Position numbers and translations under genes: made by a program. A DNA stretch of 64,000 nucleotides from positions 115,190 to 179,189 of the forward strand of contig CAWBFS010000072.1 in NCBI GenBank assembly GCA_963788085.1, read 5' to 3'. The notes below the pieces were generated by a model. The model saw only the letters and a program-made list of their open reading frames with translations, did no database searches and was not told the DNA's origin. The DNA comes from AP-15 sp963788085. Its GTDB lineage: Bacteria > Pseudomonadota > Alphaproteobacteria > ATCC43930 > CGMCC-115725. Shown one piece after another: positions 41,336-50,358 of the stretch; within the stretch, counting starts at the first letter, position 1; the number at the start of each line of letters is the position of its first letter.

Positions 41336-41684
41336 GAGATTCCGTCGCCCGCGACCAACTCGCGACACTGATTTCGACATTCGTTGGGGCGCTCTCAAGC
41401 CTCCGTAAAGGGTGGCCGAACTCGACGAAAAGGGATGCCGCGAGGTGTCCGAATCAGGCGACCTGTCACGGCGATTATCTCGTCTGCTTCAATGCGGCTG
41501 ACGGCCAGTAAGCTTTACGCGCCGATGGATCGCGTCTTGTATCTCAAAAACGTTCCTATTTAAGCATCAATTCAGAAGAGCGGGTTGACTGCTCAAAATC
41601 TTGCAGCGCTCTTCTAGAAATGGTTTTCAAAATTTATAGTGAATTTCTCTTATACTTCTACGGTTTGATAACAACGAAAAAGTA
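41336..41684. other. AT-richer stretch before resolvase stub
   Basis: No gene is evident. The last 100 bases are AT-rich and directly precede a recombinase start, so they may contain an old res/promoter region. Confidence 0.4.
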
Positions 41685-41717
41685 ATGCTTATCGGCTACG
41701 TCTGCGTCTCGACTTTC
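41685..41717 (+). pseudogene. Serine recombinase N-terminal stub
   Basis: MLIGYVCVST matches the MxIGYARVST start of resolvases/invertases, including the catalytic serine. Similarity ends after ten residues. It is a cut-off recombinase gene next to the MucR-type regulator. Confidence 0.45.
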
Positions 41718-41896
41718 ATTCCCGCCAGCCGATGCCGACTTTCTCATGTCTTACCAATCCGAATTCTTCCAGGCCATGCAGCCGATTTTCAGGCAGGAGA
41801 TTGTCCCAAAGGCGATTCCCAGACCTTTAACCGGTTTCATTTCGGACCTACATGGTCGTTAACCATGATTAACCGTGACAGAGCAAAGGAGTGATC

Positions 41897-42496
41897 ATGA
41901 ATACCGAAGAGACCAACCCACATTCGACGGCTATGATCGTCAGCAGCTACGTTCGGCACCACACCCTGAGACCAGAGCAGCTTTCTGACCTGATCACCGC
42001 AGTTCATCACGCGCTGAGTCACCTCGGACAGCCCATTCAAACAGAGGAAGTTCTCACACCTGCTGTATCGGTGCGACGATCCGTGCACCACGATTATGTC
42101 GTTTGCTTGGATTGTGGCTATAGAGGAAAAATGCTGCAACGGCATATCAGCACGCGACACGCACTCCATAGGGACGAATACCTGAAGCGATGGGGATTGC
42201 GGAGCGATCATCCCCTCACCGCCCCGGCTTATTCCGAGCGCCGTTCGACGTTAGCAAAGGCTCTCGGACTCGGTCGTAAGCCAAAGGCAGTGGTGCTCTC
42301 GGCAGTGACGCCAACGGCGGCACCGACACCGGTAGATGTCGTTAAGGACTCCCAGGCAACACCCGCACGGGGACGGAGGTCGCGTTCCGCGGCGAAGTCT
42401 GTTGATGGCGGAAATGAAGTAGTGGCAGAGCCGAAACCCGCCAGGAAGCGGCGGTCGCGTTCACGGGTTGCTTCGCCCAAGCTGGAACAAGTCTAA
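41897..42496 (+). CDS. MucR/Ros-family zinc-finger transcriptional regulator
   Basis: The 199-residue product starts at 41897 after AAAGGAGTG. The family core is at about residues 30-120: YVVCLDCGYRGKMLQRHIST, RHALHRDEYLKRWGL and YSERRSTLAKALGLGRKPK. The Cys2His2 zinc-binding residues are visible (CLDC, H, H). MucR/Ros proteins are alphaproteobacterial H-NS-like silencers that control exopolysaccharide, plasmid virulence or symbiosis genes. This member has an extra 75-residue Arg/Ser/Pro-rich basic tail (RGRRSRSAAKS, RKRRSRSRVAS), which is unusual and may add DNA affinity. On mobile DNA it may silence island genes. Confidence 0.88.
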   Translation: MNTEETNPHSTAMIVSSYVRHHTLRPEQLSDLITAVHHALSHLGQPIQTEEVLTPAVSVRRSVHHDYVVCLDCGYRGKMLQRHISTRHALHRDEYLKRWGLRSDHPLTAPAYSERRSTLAKALGLGRKPKAVVLSAVTPTAAPTPVDVVKDSQATPARGRRSRSAAKSVDGGNEVVAEPKPARKRRSRSRVASPKLEQV

Positions 42497-42661
42497 TCGC
42501 CGACCGCAGAGAGGCAACCGCGAGCCGTTATTCGAGTTCGGGGGCGAGCAGGGCCTAGTCCGATCAAAGTAGTCCCAACGCTGTCTTCCAACCGTAAAAT
42601 AACGGTGGATGGGTGACACAATTAGCCCCCTACGGTGTTAAAGCATAGGGAGGGTTTAAAA

Positions 42662-42952
42662 ATGCCGTTCGAACCAGAAGGATGGTATATGGACGCTGGC
42701 CCGCCGTCATGGGATGCAGACGCTAGGACGTTTTCGTTTTTCTTATGTAAGTCGGGTTGTGACCGAGTGTTGTGCGTTCTTACCATTGATGCATTGGAGA
42801 ACGCTGCTCAGTCGAGCGACCTTTCTGAGCCAGCAATGAATCGAATATTTGATGCACACCGGCTGTTGATAGAACTGCGAGCGGCCCAAAAGGTGAATGC
42901 TGGACTGCTCGATTCGAATGGCTCTGTGTTGCTCGGCGCTGACGATATCTGA
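42662..42952 (+). CDS. Small protein, DUF1488-like
   Basis: The ATG at 42662 follows GGGAGGG. The 96-residue protein opens with FEPEGWYMDAGPPSWDADAR, then FFLCKSGCDRVLCVLTIDAL and a helical end (RIFDAHRLLIELRAAQKV). The pattern of a C-terminal helix after a short beta meander resembles small DUF1488 proteins. No function is known. Confidence 0.6.
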   Translation: MPFEPEGWYMDAGPPSWDADARTFSFFLCKSGCDRVLCVLTIDALENAAQSSDLSEPAMNRIFDAHRLLIELRAAQKVNAGLLDSNGSVLLGADDI

Positions 42953-43450
42953 TTGTGAGGCTGCCTAACGGTGGGGTTACTATGCGCCTTCGGCTGGTGG
43001 AGCCTCGGGCTCAATATTGGCACTCCGCTGTCGCTCTCGGATTGGCTTAGTTCTGGGAAGCGCACTGAAAAATTGAATTGATGGGAACCCGAAGAACATC
43101 CATAGACGATTTAATAGCGAAAGCCACCCCCCCCTGTAGAGAGACACGGGCTCCCAAAAGGAGGTAAGGTTACGCATCGACTGGATCGTTCCATCAAAAA
43201 GAATGCTTTGATTATTTCTGCGATTTCGACGCCTCAGTCAACTTAAATAGGTCTGTGCAGCTGGTTCGAAAGGACCGGCGACCTCACTCAACCAGACCTC
43301 GACCGAGAGCGCCTAACACTGCCTTAGGACGGCTGTCGCAATCTCCGGTCCAGGTTGATACCCCGTTGGATAGAGCCGCTCGGCTTTGTGGAAAGCGGCG
43401 CATAGACTTAATCTCCACTTCCTCGGAACCCCAGATGGATGGGCGAGGCC
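42953..43450. other. Stretch before DUF4062-like gene
   Basis: A minus-strand 65-codon frame (42980-43177) with some hydrophobic residues is possible but has no ribosome site. Otherwise nothing is seen. Confidence 0.35.
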
Positions 43451-44527
43451 ATGTCGTTCCGCTGCGAAAGTTACCGCGTGTTGATTGCGTCACCATCAGA
43501 CATGCCTGAAGAACGGCAGGCTGCTACCGACGCCATCAACGAATGGAACGCCCTGCACGCTGCGGCGGAGAGCACCGTTCTCCTCCCGGTCAGATGGGAA
43601 ACCCATGCCATGCCCGAGACCGGTGTTCGCCCGCAAGATGCGATCAACCGGCAGCTTGTTTCCGAGTGCGACATACTGTTGGGCCTATTCTGGACCAAGC
43701 TCGGAACAGTGACCGGCGTCGCAGAATCTGGGACAGTTGAGGAAATTGACGAATTCGTCGGATCGAACAAACCGGCAATGCTCTACTTTTCGAGCCGCCC
43801 AATCGATCCGACCAAAATCGATCGTGTACAGCATGACCGGCTTCACCAGTTCCAGGACGCCACCTACGCGAAAGCGCTCTTTGGTACCTTTAACTCGCTC
43901 GACCATCTCCGTCACGTCCTGCTCCGCGATCTCACTCGACAGGTCCGCGTGTTGGTCGCCAAACGACCGAAGCCGCATCGCAACAAGCTCGACGATGCGT
44001 TCAAGCTGACCGAACTGATCCGCATGCACCGAGATCATCGGATCAGCCCGGAACAGTTCCAGCAGTATCAACAGCAATTATTGGGGCCGCCGAGGCGATC
44101 GAAGGCGAGCACCATCGATCCGGTGCAGCCCGGCGAGGTAGGGCCGAATGGGTATCGGATCGGTTACACCCAACAGGGAGACAAAGTTGAGTGGATACCG
44201 GATGAGGAGAGTCCGGGGCAGGAATGGCCAATGCTTCTGCGGCGAAGCGACAAGGCAATTCTTGCCGCCTATAACGAATTTTGGGATAAGGTGTGGTGGA
44301 ATCGGCACCAAAATTGGCTCTATAGGATTGAGACAGGGGAAGAACCCCTTACCGACGCTCAAAAACCGCTGCTGGATCAGGCCAAGAAGGCCGCTCGCCG
44401 TATCGAACGGAAACATGGGAAGACGAATCTCGGCTGGGACGATTTCGAGTGGGGTCTGCTAAGCGGAAGATTATCCGCGTTGTCATGGGTTATGGGCTCC
44501 GAATGGGAGGAGTCCCTCGATACGTAA
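43451..44527 (+). CDS. DUF4062-like protein, possible TIR-like effector
   Basis: This 358-residue protein starts at 43451 after GGGCGAGG (ATG 43439 is an alternative). Residues 5-170 match the DUF4062-type Rossmann domain: YRVLIASPSDMPEERQAATD, then WETHAMPETGVRPQDAINRQ, CDILLGLFWTKLG and SGTVEEIDEF. The 190-residue C-terminal half is rich in aromatic and charged residues (WWNRHQNWLYR, WDDFEWGLLSGR) and is not recognised. DUF4062 domains are TIR/SLOG-like and occur in NTPase or defence proteins. Isolation next to a resolvase suggests cargo, possibly anti-phage. That function is inference. Confidence 0.65.
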   Translation: MSFRCESYRVLIASPSDMPEERQAATDAINEWNALHAAAESTVLLPVRWETHAMPETGVRPQDAINRQLVSECDILLGLFWTKLGTVTGVAESGTVEEIDEFVGSNKPAMLYFSSRPIDPTKIDRVQHDRLHQFQDATYAKALFGTFNSLDHLRHVLLRDLTRQVRVLVAKRPKPHRNKLDDAFKLTELIRMHRDHRISPEQFQQYQQQLLGPPRRSKASTIDPVQPGEVGPNGYRIGYTQQGDKVEWIPDEESPGQEWPMLLRRSDKAILAAYNEFWDKVWWNRHQNWLYRIETGEEPLTDAQKPLLDQAKKAARRIERKHGKTNLGWDDFEWGLLSGRLSALSWVMGSEWEESLDT

Positions 44528-44680
44528 TGTAGCAGTGAAGTATGGGATAATCGGCCTCGCCAGTAATGCTCGCCGCGTCCAGAATTAGCGCTCAACCGAA
44601 GCTATGGTGCCCAACTTACCGAAGCCCAAGCCCAATGAGGACCGAGCCTCACCAAGAACTCGCGCACATGAGACATCTAA

Positions 44681-45250
44681 TCAACTCCGATGATCGTCGA
44701 GAATACGGTAGACCGAAGCCCGCCCTATACCGAGCCTACGGGCGATGTCAGTCGGGCGGACCCCCTCGGATTTCAACGCGGATACCTCGGCGAATTGGGC
44801 ACGCGCCGTGGGCTTTCGGCCCTTGTATTTCCCCTCTGCCTTTGCCCTGGCGATGCCCTCGCGCTGCCGTTCGAGCATCATCTCACGTTCGAAGGTCGCT
44901 ATCGCCCCGATCACAGTGAACATCAGCTTGCCGGTCGCGGTCCCGGTATCGGCTCCAAGGTTGAGGATATGCAGTACAGCCCTTTTTGCCCTCGCGCGAT
45001 CGGCGATTTCCAAAAGGTGCTGGGTCGAGCGGGCGAGTCGGTCGAGCTTGGTCACGACGAGGGAGTCGCCCTCGCGGATGAAATCGAGGCAGGCTTCCAG
45101 TTGTGGCCTTTTTTCGATGGATGAAACTTGTTCGTGAAAAATCTTCTCACATCCGGTAGCGCGGAGGTCGCGAAGCTGGGCCTCCATCCCGGCCCGTTGA
45201 TCCAAAGTGCTGGTCCGCGCGTATCCGACCCGCAAAGTCCTCTCTCCCAT
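44681..45250 (-). CDS. Serine site-specific recombinase (resolvase/invertase)
   Basis: The 189-residue protein starts at 45250 (MGERTLRVGYARTSTLDQ). The catalytic domain spans about 1-140: VGYARTST with the active serine, then KLDRLARS and TGKLMFTVIGAIATFERE. The long helix and a C-terminal helix-turn-helix (RPTDIARRLGIGRASVYRIL) complete a normal resolvase. It resembles Tn3-type TnpR and DNA invertases. Its promoter region carries an inverted repeat at 45281-45317 that may be its recombination or operator site. It could resolve plasmid or transposon cointegrates. Confidence 0.9.
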   Translation of the reverse strand: MGERTLRVGYARTSTLDQRAGMEAQLRDLRATGCEKIFHEQVSSIEKRPQLEACLDFIREGDSLVVTKLDRLARSTQHLLEIADRARAKRAVLHILNLGADTGTATGKLMFTVIGAIATFEREMMLERQREGIARAKAEGKYKGRKPTARAQFAEVSALKSEGVRPTDIARRLGIGRASVYRILDDHRS

Positions 45251-45280
45251 CTCATTGACGACTAGAACATCGTGACACAA

Positions 45281-45317
45281 CTGTCTCAGAATGTCAACTA
45301 TTACGTGTATGAGACAG
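45281..45317. repeat. Inverted repeat upstream of resolvase, res-like
   Basis: CTGTCTCA (45281-45288) and TGAGACAG (45310-45317) form an 8-bp inverted pair separated by 21 bp, 31 bp upstream of the resolvase start. Such spaced half sites are typical of resolvase binding. Confidence 0.55.
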
Positions 45318-45806
45318 AGCTACAGTTCGGGAAAAGTGCCCCGCTGGAGCAAGCCCTTGTGAGACTGCTCCGGATCGAGTGGGCCGGACTGCGTTTTGTA
45401 TCCGTATTCATATCGAAATCGAAGAATCAGCCTCGGCTTCGCTGGCAATAGGCCCCGGCGCATGGCCGTGAATTACCTCGAACTGTTGGTACGGCTGCAA
45501 GCGGTTGGCGCGAGCAGTGAACCAAAACCCGTTTTCGGTGCGTCGGGATAACGTCACGAACGATGGTAAAAGCGCTCGGCTGTTGATCTCCGCTGCCCTT
45601 ATAGCCTAGCTGTATTCGAGGCACTGCTCGATAGCGCGGGCCACCCCGGATTGCCATGGGGCAGTCCACGTCGGGAGCAACCGCCGAGAAAGCGTTCCCA
45701 TTGCTCGACTGAAAACGGCAGTCTACTCGGGTTATCGAGTTTTCCTTTTCACTCTAGCCAGCGGTCGCAGGCGCGCCGATCGGAACGGTTCTGTTATTCA
45801 TTTTGA
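45318..45806. other. Stretch without accepted gene
   Basis: A minus-strand open frame at 45427-45669 has no recognisable features. No other signal was seen. Confidence 0.35.
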
Positions 45807-45938
45807 ATAGGCTTTTTCGTCGTGGATATGAAGGACTCCTCTCAGGTCGCGGAAATCGGCGAACGGTTCTTTTTCGGTCTTAATGCCAAGGTCGAGATGG
45901 TCCCGGTGATGGCCATGGAAGACCTCCAGAAAGGCTAA
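45807..45938 (+). pseudogene. DUF3303-like C-terminal fragment
   Basis: Directly after an in-frame TGA, the frame encodes GFFVVDMKDSSQVAEIGERF, then FFGLNAKVEMVPVMAMEDLQ and KG. This is the C-terminal half of a DUF3303-like ferredoxin-fold protein (family about 90 residues). The 5' half is missing. Confidence 0.5.
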
Positions 45939-46020
45939 TCAGGAGTGCAGGGCATCATCCAACGCTATGGCTGATTTCGCCACATACCCCAAAGCGCGCT
46001 CGATTTGCGGAGGTTAGGCT

Positions 46021-46839
46021 ATGACCGTCGTGGGAAAAGTCGAAAGTCTCTGGCGGTATCCCGTCGAGAGCATGCGAGGAGAAGAAATCTCCCAATCGTA
46101 TTTGGGGTTCTCTGGCGTGTATGGGGATCGGCTGTACGCCTTTCATGACAAATCCGCTCCAGAGGGATTTCCCTTCCTAACCGGACGGGAGCAGGAGCAA
46201 ACGCTCCGCTATCAGCCGAAATTTCGGCATCCGGACCATGCGGCGAGCCCGCCAAATCTGGCTGAAGCTGAAGCCAGCGAGCCGGGTCTCACGCCGGTCT
46301 ATGCCGACACCGCCGATTTGGCCGTGGACATTCAGACGCCCTCGGGCGAAATGCTCGCGATTGATGACCCGGCCTTGATCGCGCGGCTTTCTGAAGGGCT
46401 CGAAAGTACGCACGCTCTGTCGCTGTTGCGGTCCCATCGTTCTTTCACGGACTGCCGTCCCGTCTCGATGTTCTCGATCCAGACCGTGCAGCGGATTGGC
46501 GAGGAAGTTGGCTTCGCTTTGGACAAACGACGTTTTCGAGCGAACATCTATGCGGATCTGACCCCGATGGAGGGGTTCGCCGAGAACGCCTTTGTTGGTC
46601 GCAACCTCCAGATCGGCACCAAGGCTGTAATCACCGTCACTGACCGTGACCCTCGATGCAAGATGATCACCCTCGATCCGAATACGGCAGAGGCGAAACC
46701 GGATATCTTGAGAACGGTGAGGGACAGGCACGAAGGTAAGGCCGGTCTCTACGGTGCTGTGCTCGTTGAGGGGACTGTCCGGCCAGGAGACGAGATCAGA
46801 CTTCTCGACCAGTATCAGACTGCCGAAGATACGAGATAG
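46021..46839 (+). CDS. MOSC-domain protein
   Basis: The 272-residue product starts at 46021 with GGAGG a few bases upstream. It has the N-terminal MOSC beta-barrel (VGKVESLWRYPVESMRGEEI, GVYGDRLYAFHD) and the MOSC core with the conserved cysteine in VTDRDPRCKMITLDP, plus RRFRANIYADL. MOSC proteins such as YiiM and mARC bind the molybdenum cofactor and reduce N-hydroxylated compounds. The start of a four-gene group with a truncated haemoglobin, a GYD protein and a carbonic anhydrase; the first three are spaced by 12 and 34 bp. Confidence 0.88.
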   Translation: MTVVGKVESLWRYPVESMRGEEISQSYLGFSGVYGDRLYAFHDKSAPEGFPFLTGREQEQTLRYQPKFRHPDHAASPPNLAEAEASEPGLTPVYADTADLAVDIQTPSGEMLAIDDPALIARLSEGLESTHALSLLRSHRSFTDCRPVSMFSIQTVQRIGEEVGFALDKRRFRANIYADLTPMEGFAENAFVGRNLQIGTKAVITVTDRDPRCKMITLDPNTAEAKPDILRTVRDRHEGKAGLYGAVLVEGTVRPGDEIRLLDQYQTAEDTR

Positions 46840-46851
46840 GGAGAACTAACA

Positions 46852-47232
46852 ATGCAAGGTAATCCAGCTTCTCTATACACCCGTTTGGGCGGCTACGACG
46901 CAATCGCTGCAATGGTTGACGACCTGCTTCCAAGGTTGCGTTCGGACGAACTGCCCAGTCGATTTTGGGTTAGTCCCCGCAGCGTCGATACGCATAACCG
47001 CGAGCGCCAATTGGCTGTTGATTTTATCGCCGCAGCCGCGGGAGGGCCGACGTTTTACCTGGGCAGGGACATGAAGGCGTCACACAAAGGGATGGGCATT
47101 ACGAAGCCCGACTACGCGGCTTTCATGCGGTGTCTGGCTGTGAGCCTTGACACGTTTGAAGTGTCCGAGCCAGAGCGCAGTGAGGTCGTAGCCTTCGTGA
47201 CCAGCTTGGAACCCGAAATCGTGGAGGCATAG
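46852..47232 (+). CDS. Group 1 truncated haemoglobin
   Basis: The 126-residue protein shows SLYTRLGGYDAIAAMVDDLL at the start (truncated globin B helix with Tyr), FIAAAAGGPTFYLGRDM and the proximal histidine in ASHKGMGITKPDYAAF. Group 1 globins bind O2 and NO and can detoxify NO. Its place right after the MOSC gene suggests a shared nitrosative or oxidative-stress role. Length is normal for the family. Confidence 0.88.
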   Translation: MQGNPASLYTRLGGYDAIAAMVDDLLPRLRSDELPSRFWVSPRSVDTHNRERQLAVDFIAAAAGGPTFYLGRDMKASHKGMGITKPDYAAFMRCLAVSLDTFEVSEPERSEVVAFVTSLEPEIVEA

Positions 47233-47266
47233 TTGATCGTTCACAGAGCCTAAAGGGAGGTTGCAA

Positions 47267-47602
47267 ATGCCGATCTTCGTGACACAAGGGCGGTTTACTC
47301 GGGAATATATAAGAGGTGGTCTAGCAAAACCTGAGGACAGGCAAGCCGCGATTTCAAGGCTGTGCGAGCAGGCGGGCGGCAAGTTGCTCAACTTGTATTT
47401 CACCCTCGGTCAGTACGACTTTATCGTAATCGCGGACATGCCTGATGCACAGAGTGCCTCGGTAATTTCCCTGGTTGCAGCAGGCGGTGGTGGCATCCAG
47501 GACATGGTGACAACGCAAGCGTACACGACCGCCGAGGCGCGAGACCTCTTTGAACGGGCAGGTAAGATCGCAGGGTCTTACAGACCGATGGGAGCCTCCT
47601 GA
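47267..47602 (+). CDS. GYD domain protein
   Basis: The ATG at 47267 follows AAAGGGAGG. The 111-residue product carries the GYD signature: MPIFVTQGRFT, GGKLLNLYFTLGQYDFIVIA and DMPDAQSASVISLVAAGGG. GYD proteins are small ferredoxin-like dimeric proteins without known activity, often near stress genes. It is part of the MOSC-globin group. Confidence 0.85.
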   Translation: MPIFVTQGRFTREYIRGGLAKPEDRQAAISRLCEQAGGKLLNLYFTLGQYDFIVIADMPDAQSASVISLVAAGGGGIQDMVTTQAYTTAEARDLFERAGKIAGSYRPMGAS

Positions 47603-48110
47603 AGAAACCGTCGCTCACCGATCATTGAACGGTGTGGAGCCCAAAGGCGGGCTCCCGAGGAGGCGTTCCGAGCCGCCGAGAGCTACAATGTCTTTGCGTC
47701 GCCAACATTCGCGGTCGGCGTGCGACTCGAATCCGACGACCGGCTACACATCGAGGCTCCCTTCGGTCTCGCCGACCTGTTCGCGTTGCGCCTGCGTCCC
47801 AATCCTCGCCGAAAGACGGTCGGTTTCGCTCGGGCCTCTGCGGATGTGCGACGCCGCTGGCCCGAAGTCGTCGTTGAGGACCAGCCATAAATCGGGGACT
47901 CGGGATGGCGCTCGAAATCGCTCCCAGCGGCGCTCTAGTGGCTGCTGGGGCGACATATCAACTCGGGACGGGGTTAGGGCAGGGCCAAACCGTGGCGCTC
48001 GTATGGCGGCTCCGCAGCGAGTGACAAAGGAAAGGAAAGCTGGCTCAGCACCGCACATATTTTCCTGCTATCCTACCCGCTTGGACAACTCGGAACAGGA
48101 GGGGCGGGCA
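47603..48110. other. Stretch upstream of carbonic anhydrase
   Basis: Several overlapping frames are open because of high GC, but none shows a signal or family. No terminator or FNR-type box was found. Confidence 0.4.
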
Positions 48111-48695
48111 GTGACCAAGATCCTGGATGAAGTGCTGGCTGCGAACGCGAAATACGCGGACGAATTTCGGGGACAAAGGCAACCTGCCGCTGCCTCGACG
48201 AGCCGCCATTTCGCGATCCTGACCTGTATGGATGCCCGCCTCGATCCGGCAAAATACGCCGGTCTGGCCGAAGGTGACGCCCATGTGATCCGAAATGCTG
48301 GCGGTCGAGCGAGCGATGACGCCATCCGGTCACTGGTGATCTCGTACAAGCTCCTCGGCACCCGCGAATGGTTTGTCGTCCACCACACGGATTGCGGAAT
48401 GCTGCTGTTCACAAACGACGACATGCGCAATCTATTGGCGAGCAGCTTGAAGACCGCGACGTTGGACCAAGGTGGATGGCGTGACTCGGGCCAGGGGCCT
48501 GGGTCTACCGAAGGCAGCTATATCAACTGGCTCACATTCTCTGACAATGCCAAAAGCGTCGTTGAGGATGTCCTGCGTATCCGACACCATCCGCTGGTTC
48601 CCAATGACATTCCGATTTACGGCTACATCTACGACGTGAAATCCGGAAAACTCGTGGAGGTTCCGGAAGCCACGACGGCTGGTAAGGCGGGGTAG
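48111..48695 (+). CDS. Beta-class carbonic anhydrase
   Basis: The GTG start at 48111 follows AGGAGGGGCGG; 194 residues. Zinc ligands are visible in TCMDARLDP (Cys and Asp-Arg pair) and HHTDCGML (His and Cys). The intervening INRNAGGRASDD-like HVIRNAGGRASDDAIRSL is typical. It interconverts CO2 and bicarbonate in the cytoplasm. A 25-residue relic of its C-terminus lies at 50242. A longer open frame extends far upstream but has no start signal. Confidence 0.88.
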   Translation: MTKILDEVLAANAKYADEFRGQRQPAAASTSRHFAILTCMDARLDPAKYAGLAEGDAHVIRNAGGRASDDAIRSLVISYKLLGTREWFVVHHTDCGMLLFTNDDMRNLLASSLKTATLDQGGWRDSGQGPGSTEGSYINWLTFSDNAKSVVEDVLRIRHHPLVPNDIPIYGYIYDVKSGKLVEVPEATTAGKAG

Positions 48696-48907
48696 GGGAA
48701 TCACGGCGACCGTTGATATGCTGGTGCTACCGAACAACAATGTCGCTCAAGTAAGCTCACGCCGTCGCTCCGGGCCATGCTTGAACGGATTGACCAATAA
48801 GGGCTAAGACCCTTAAACGTCAGCGTCGGGACGGTCGTATTGGATTGAATTTTGACCATTTCAGTGAAATCAATTATAAACGACTCATAATAATGGAGGC
48901 ATAGATT

Positions 48908-50206
48908 ATGCGGCACCATCCATTGTCATCAAAGCAAGGCACCCAGCCATCGGATAAATCGCGAAAGTCGCTACCACAGTGGCCCTGCCTGCTACCGAGC
49001 ATTGCCGTGGCCCTCGCACCGTTGCGCAATCTGACCGGCAACCCCGAACAGCAATGTCTGGTCGAAGGCTTCACTGACCGCCTTCTCACCGACCTGTTTC
49101 GCCATTGTCGCGGTTTCTCATTCTCTTGGCTACCCGTTGAACGGCGTTGGAGGCCGAACCTTTCACCGCCAAACCCCTCCGAACTCAAGTACGTGATGTC
49201 GGGCAGTATCCAGCAGCGCAGTTCCCGAGGGACGCTGCGGGCCAACATTCGGATCTCGGACGCAGGGTCGGCTGATTACCTGTGGGCGTGCCGCCAAGAA
49301 TTCCCGCCTGAAGACCTCCTATCAATCCAGACCGAGGTAACGGCGCAAATCTCCCGAGTGCTTCATATGCTGGTTCTGCATGAGGCGAGCCGCCGCGCCT
49401 CCGTGACCTCGGATGCAGAGCTTGGGGTCACCGAATGTCTCGCCCGCGCCAACGCAGCACTCAAAGGAGAATTTCGCGCCGACCTCAGCGCCGAAGCCCA
49501 GAAATGGTTCCTTGCCGCGCTCGCTCGCGACCCGCGCAATGTCGAGGCACTCGTCGGTCTGACGCTTACGTTCCAGCATTTCGCCAGCAGCCCTTGGTGG
49601 GGTGATGTACGCGCCGCCGCGGCGGCATCCGACTTTGGCCGCGAGACGGTTACGATCGCCCTCGAATTCGAACCGGGGAATGCCTCGGCGAAATGTATCC
49701 AGGGAATGCTGTACTCTGCGGCAGGGCGGCTAGAAGAGGCGGCTTTGGCCTTCCGTGAGGCATTGGCGATGGATCAAGGGCTCGCCAGTGCCCACGCGTT
49801 TGGAGGCTACAACGCCGCCCTGCTTGGCGAAGCCTGGGACACAGCGCAGGCGATCGAGCGCGCCATGCGCCTAGATCGGACAGATCGGGGGCACAGCATC
49901 TTCTTCTTTTTCGGCGGATTTGCCGAACTTCTGCTTGGCCGCGCGCATGAAGCCATCTTACTCCTTCAGAAATCGCTGGAACGCAATCCCACCCATGGGA
50001 GCGCGCAGCTTTTCTTAGTGGCCGCGCTGTCCCTGACTGGACAGCACTGTGAAGCGGCATCAATGGCAGACTCATTCCGCCAGCAATATCTCGAATCCCC
50101 TGCCAACGCCTTCGAGGAGTTCTGGTTATCGCGCTCGGCTTCCCCCGTTTATCGCGCCCAGGTGTACCCGTTGTTCGACAGCATCCTGAGGGTCGCCGCT
50201 GTATGA
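48908..50206 (+). CDS. FlgO/TolB-like N-terminal plus TPR protein
   Basis: The 432-residue product begins with a domain seen in adenylate-cyclase-linked and CadC-like regulators: PSIAVALAPLRNLTGNPEQQ, CLVEGFTDRLLTDLFRH, then GSIQQRSSRGTLRANIRISD. TPR-like helical pairs fill about residues 180-400 (AQKWFLAALARDPRNVEALV; EEAALAFREALAMDQGLASA; HEAILLLQKSLERNPTHGSA). The usual N-terminal DNA-binding or cyclase catalytic part is absent, so it may be a truncated or stand-alone sensor. Upstream is AT-rich with ATAATGGAGG before the ATG. Confidence 0.75.
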   Translation: MRHHPLSSKQGTQPSDKSRKSLPQWPCLLPSIAVALAPLRNLTGNPEQQCLVEGFTDRLLTDLFRHCRGFSFSWLPVERRWRPNLSPPNPSELKYVMSGSIQQRSSRGTLRANIRISDAGSADYLWACRQEFPPEDLLSIQTEVTAQISRVLHMLVLHEASRRASVTSDAELGVTECLARANAALKGEFRADLSAEAQKWFLAALARDPRNVEALVGLTLTFQHFASSPWWGDVRAAAAASDFGRETVTIALEFEPGNASAKCIQGMLYSAAGRLEEAALAFREALAMDQGLASAHAFGGYNAALLGEAWDTAQAIERAMRLDRTDRGHSIFFFFGGFAELLLGRAHEAILLLQKSLERNPTHGSAQLFLVAALSLTGQHCEAASMADSFRQQYLESPANAFEEFWLSRSASPVYRAQVYPLFDSILRVAAV

Positions 50207-50241
50207 TCCACTACTATGCCGGGCTGGATTCGGCGATTTCG

Positions 50242-50325
50242 AACATTCCGATATACGGCTATATCTACGACGTGAAATCGGAAAAATTCATGGAAGTTCC
50301 AGAGCCACGACGGCAGGTAAGTTGA
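50242..50325 (+). pseudogene. Carbonic anhydrase C-terminal relic
   Basis: NIPIYGYIYDVKSEKFMEVP repeats the end of the carbonic anhydrase at 48111 (DIPIYGYIYDVKSGKLVEVP) and then a stop. Nothing else of the enzyme is present, so it is a duplicated fragment. Confidence 0.7.
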
Positions 50326-50358
50326 ATTAGGCGGAACCGATATTGGAGCCGTCCCGGC

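Noticed and set aside
47550..48110. Long N-terminal extension of the carbonic anhydrase
   Set aside because: It has no family similarity, overlaps the GYD gene and starts without a ribosome site; GTG 48111 has AGGAGG.
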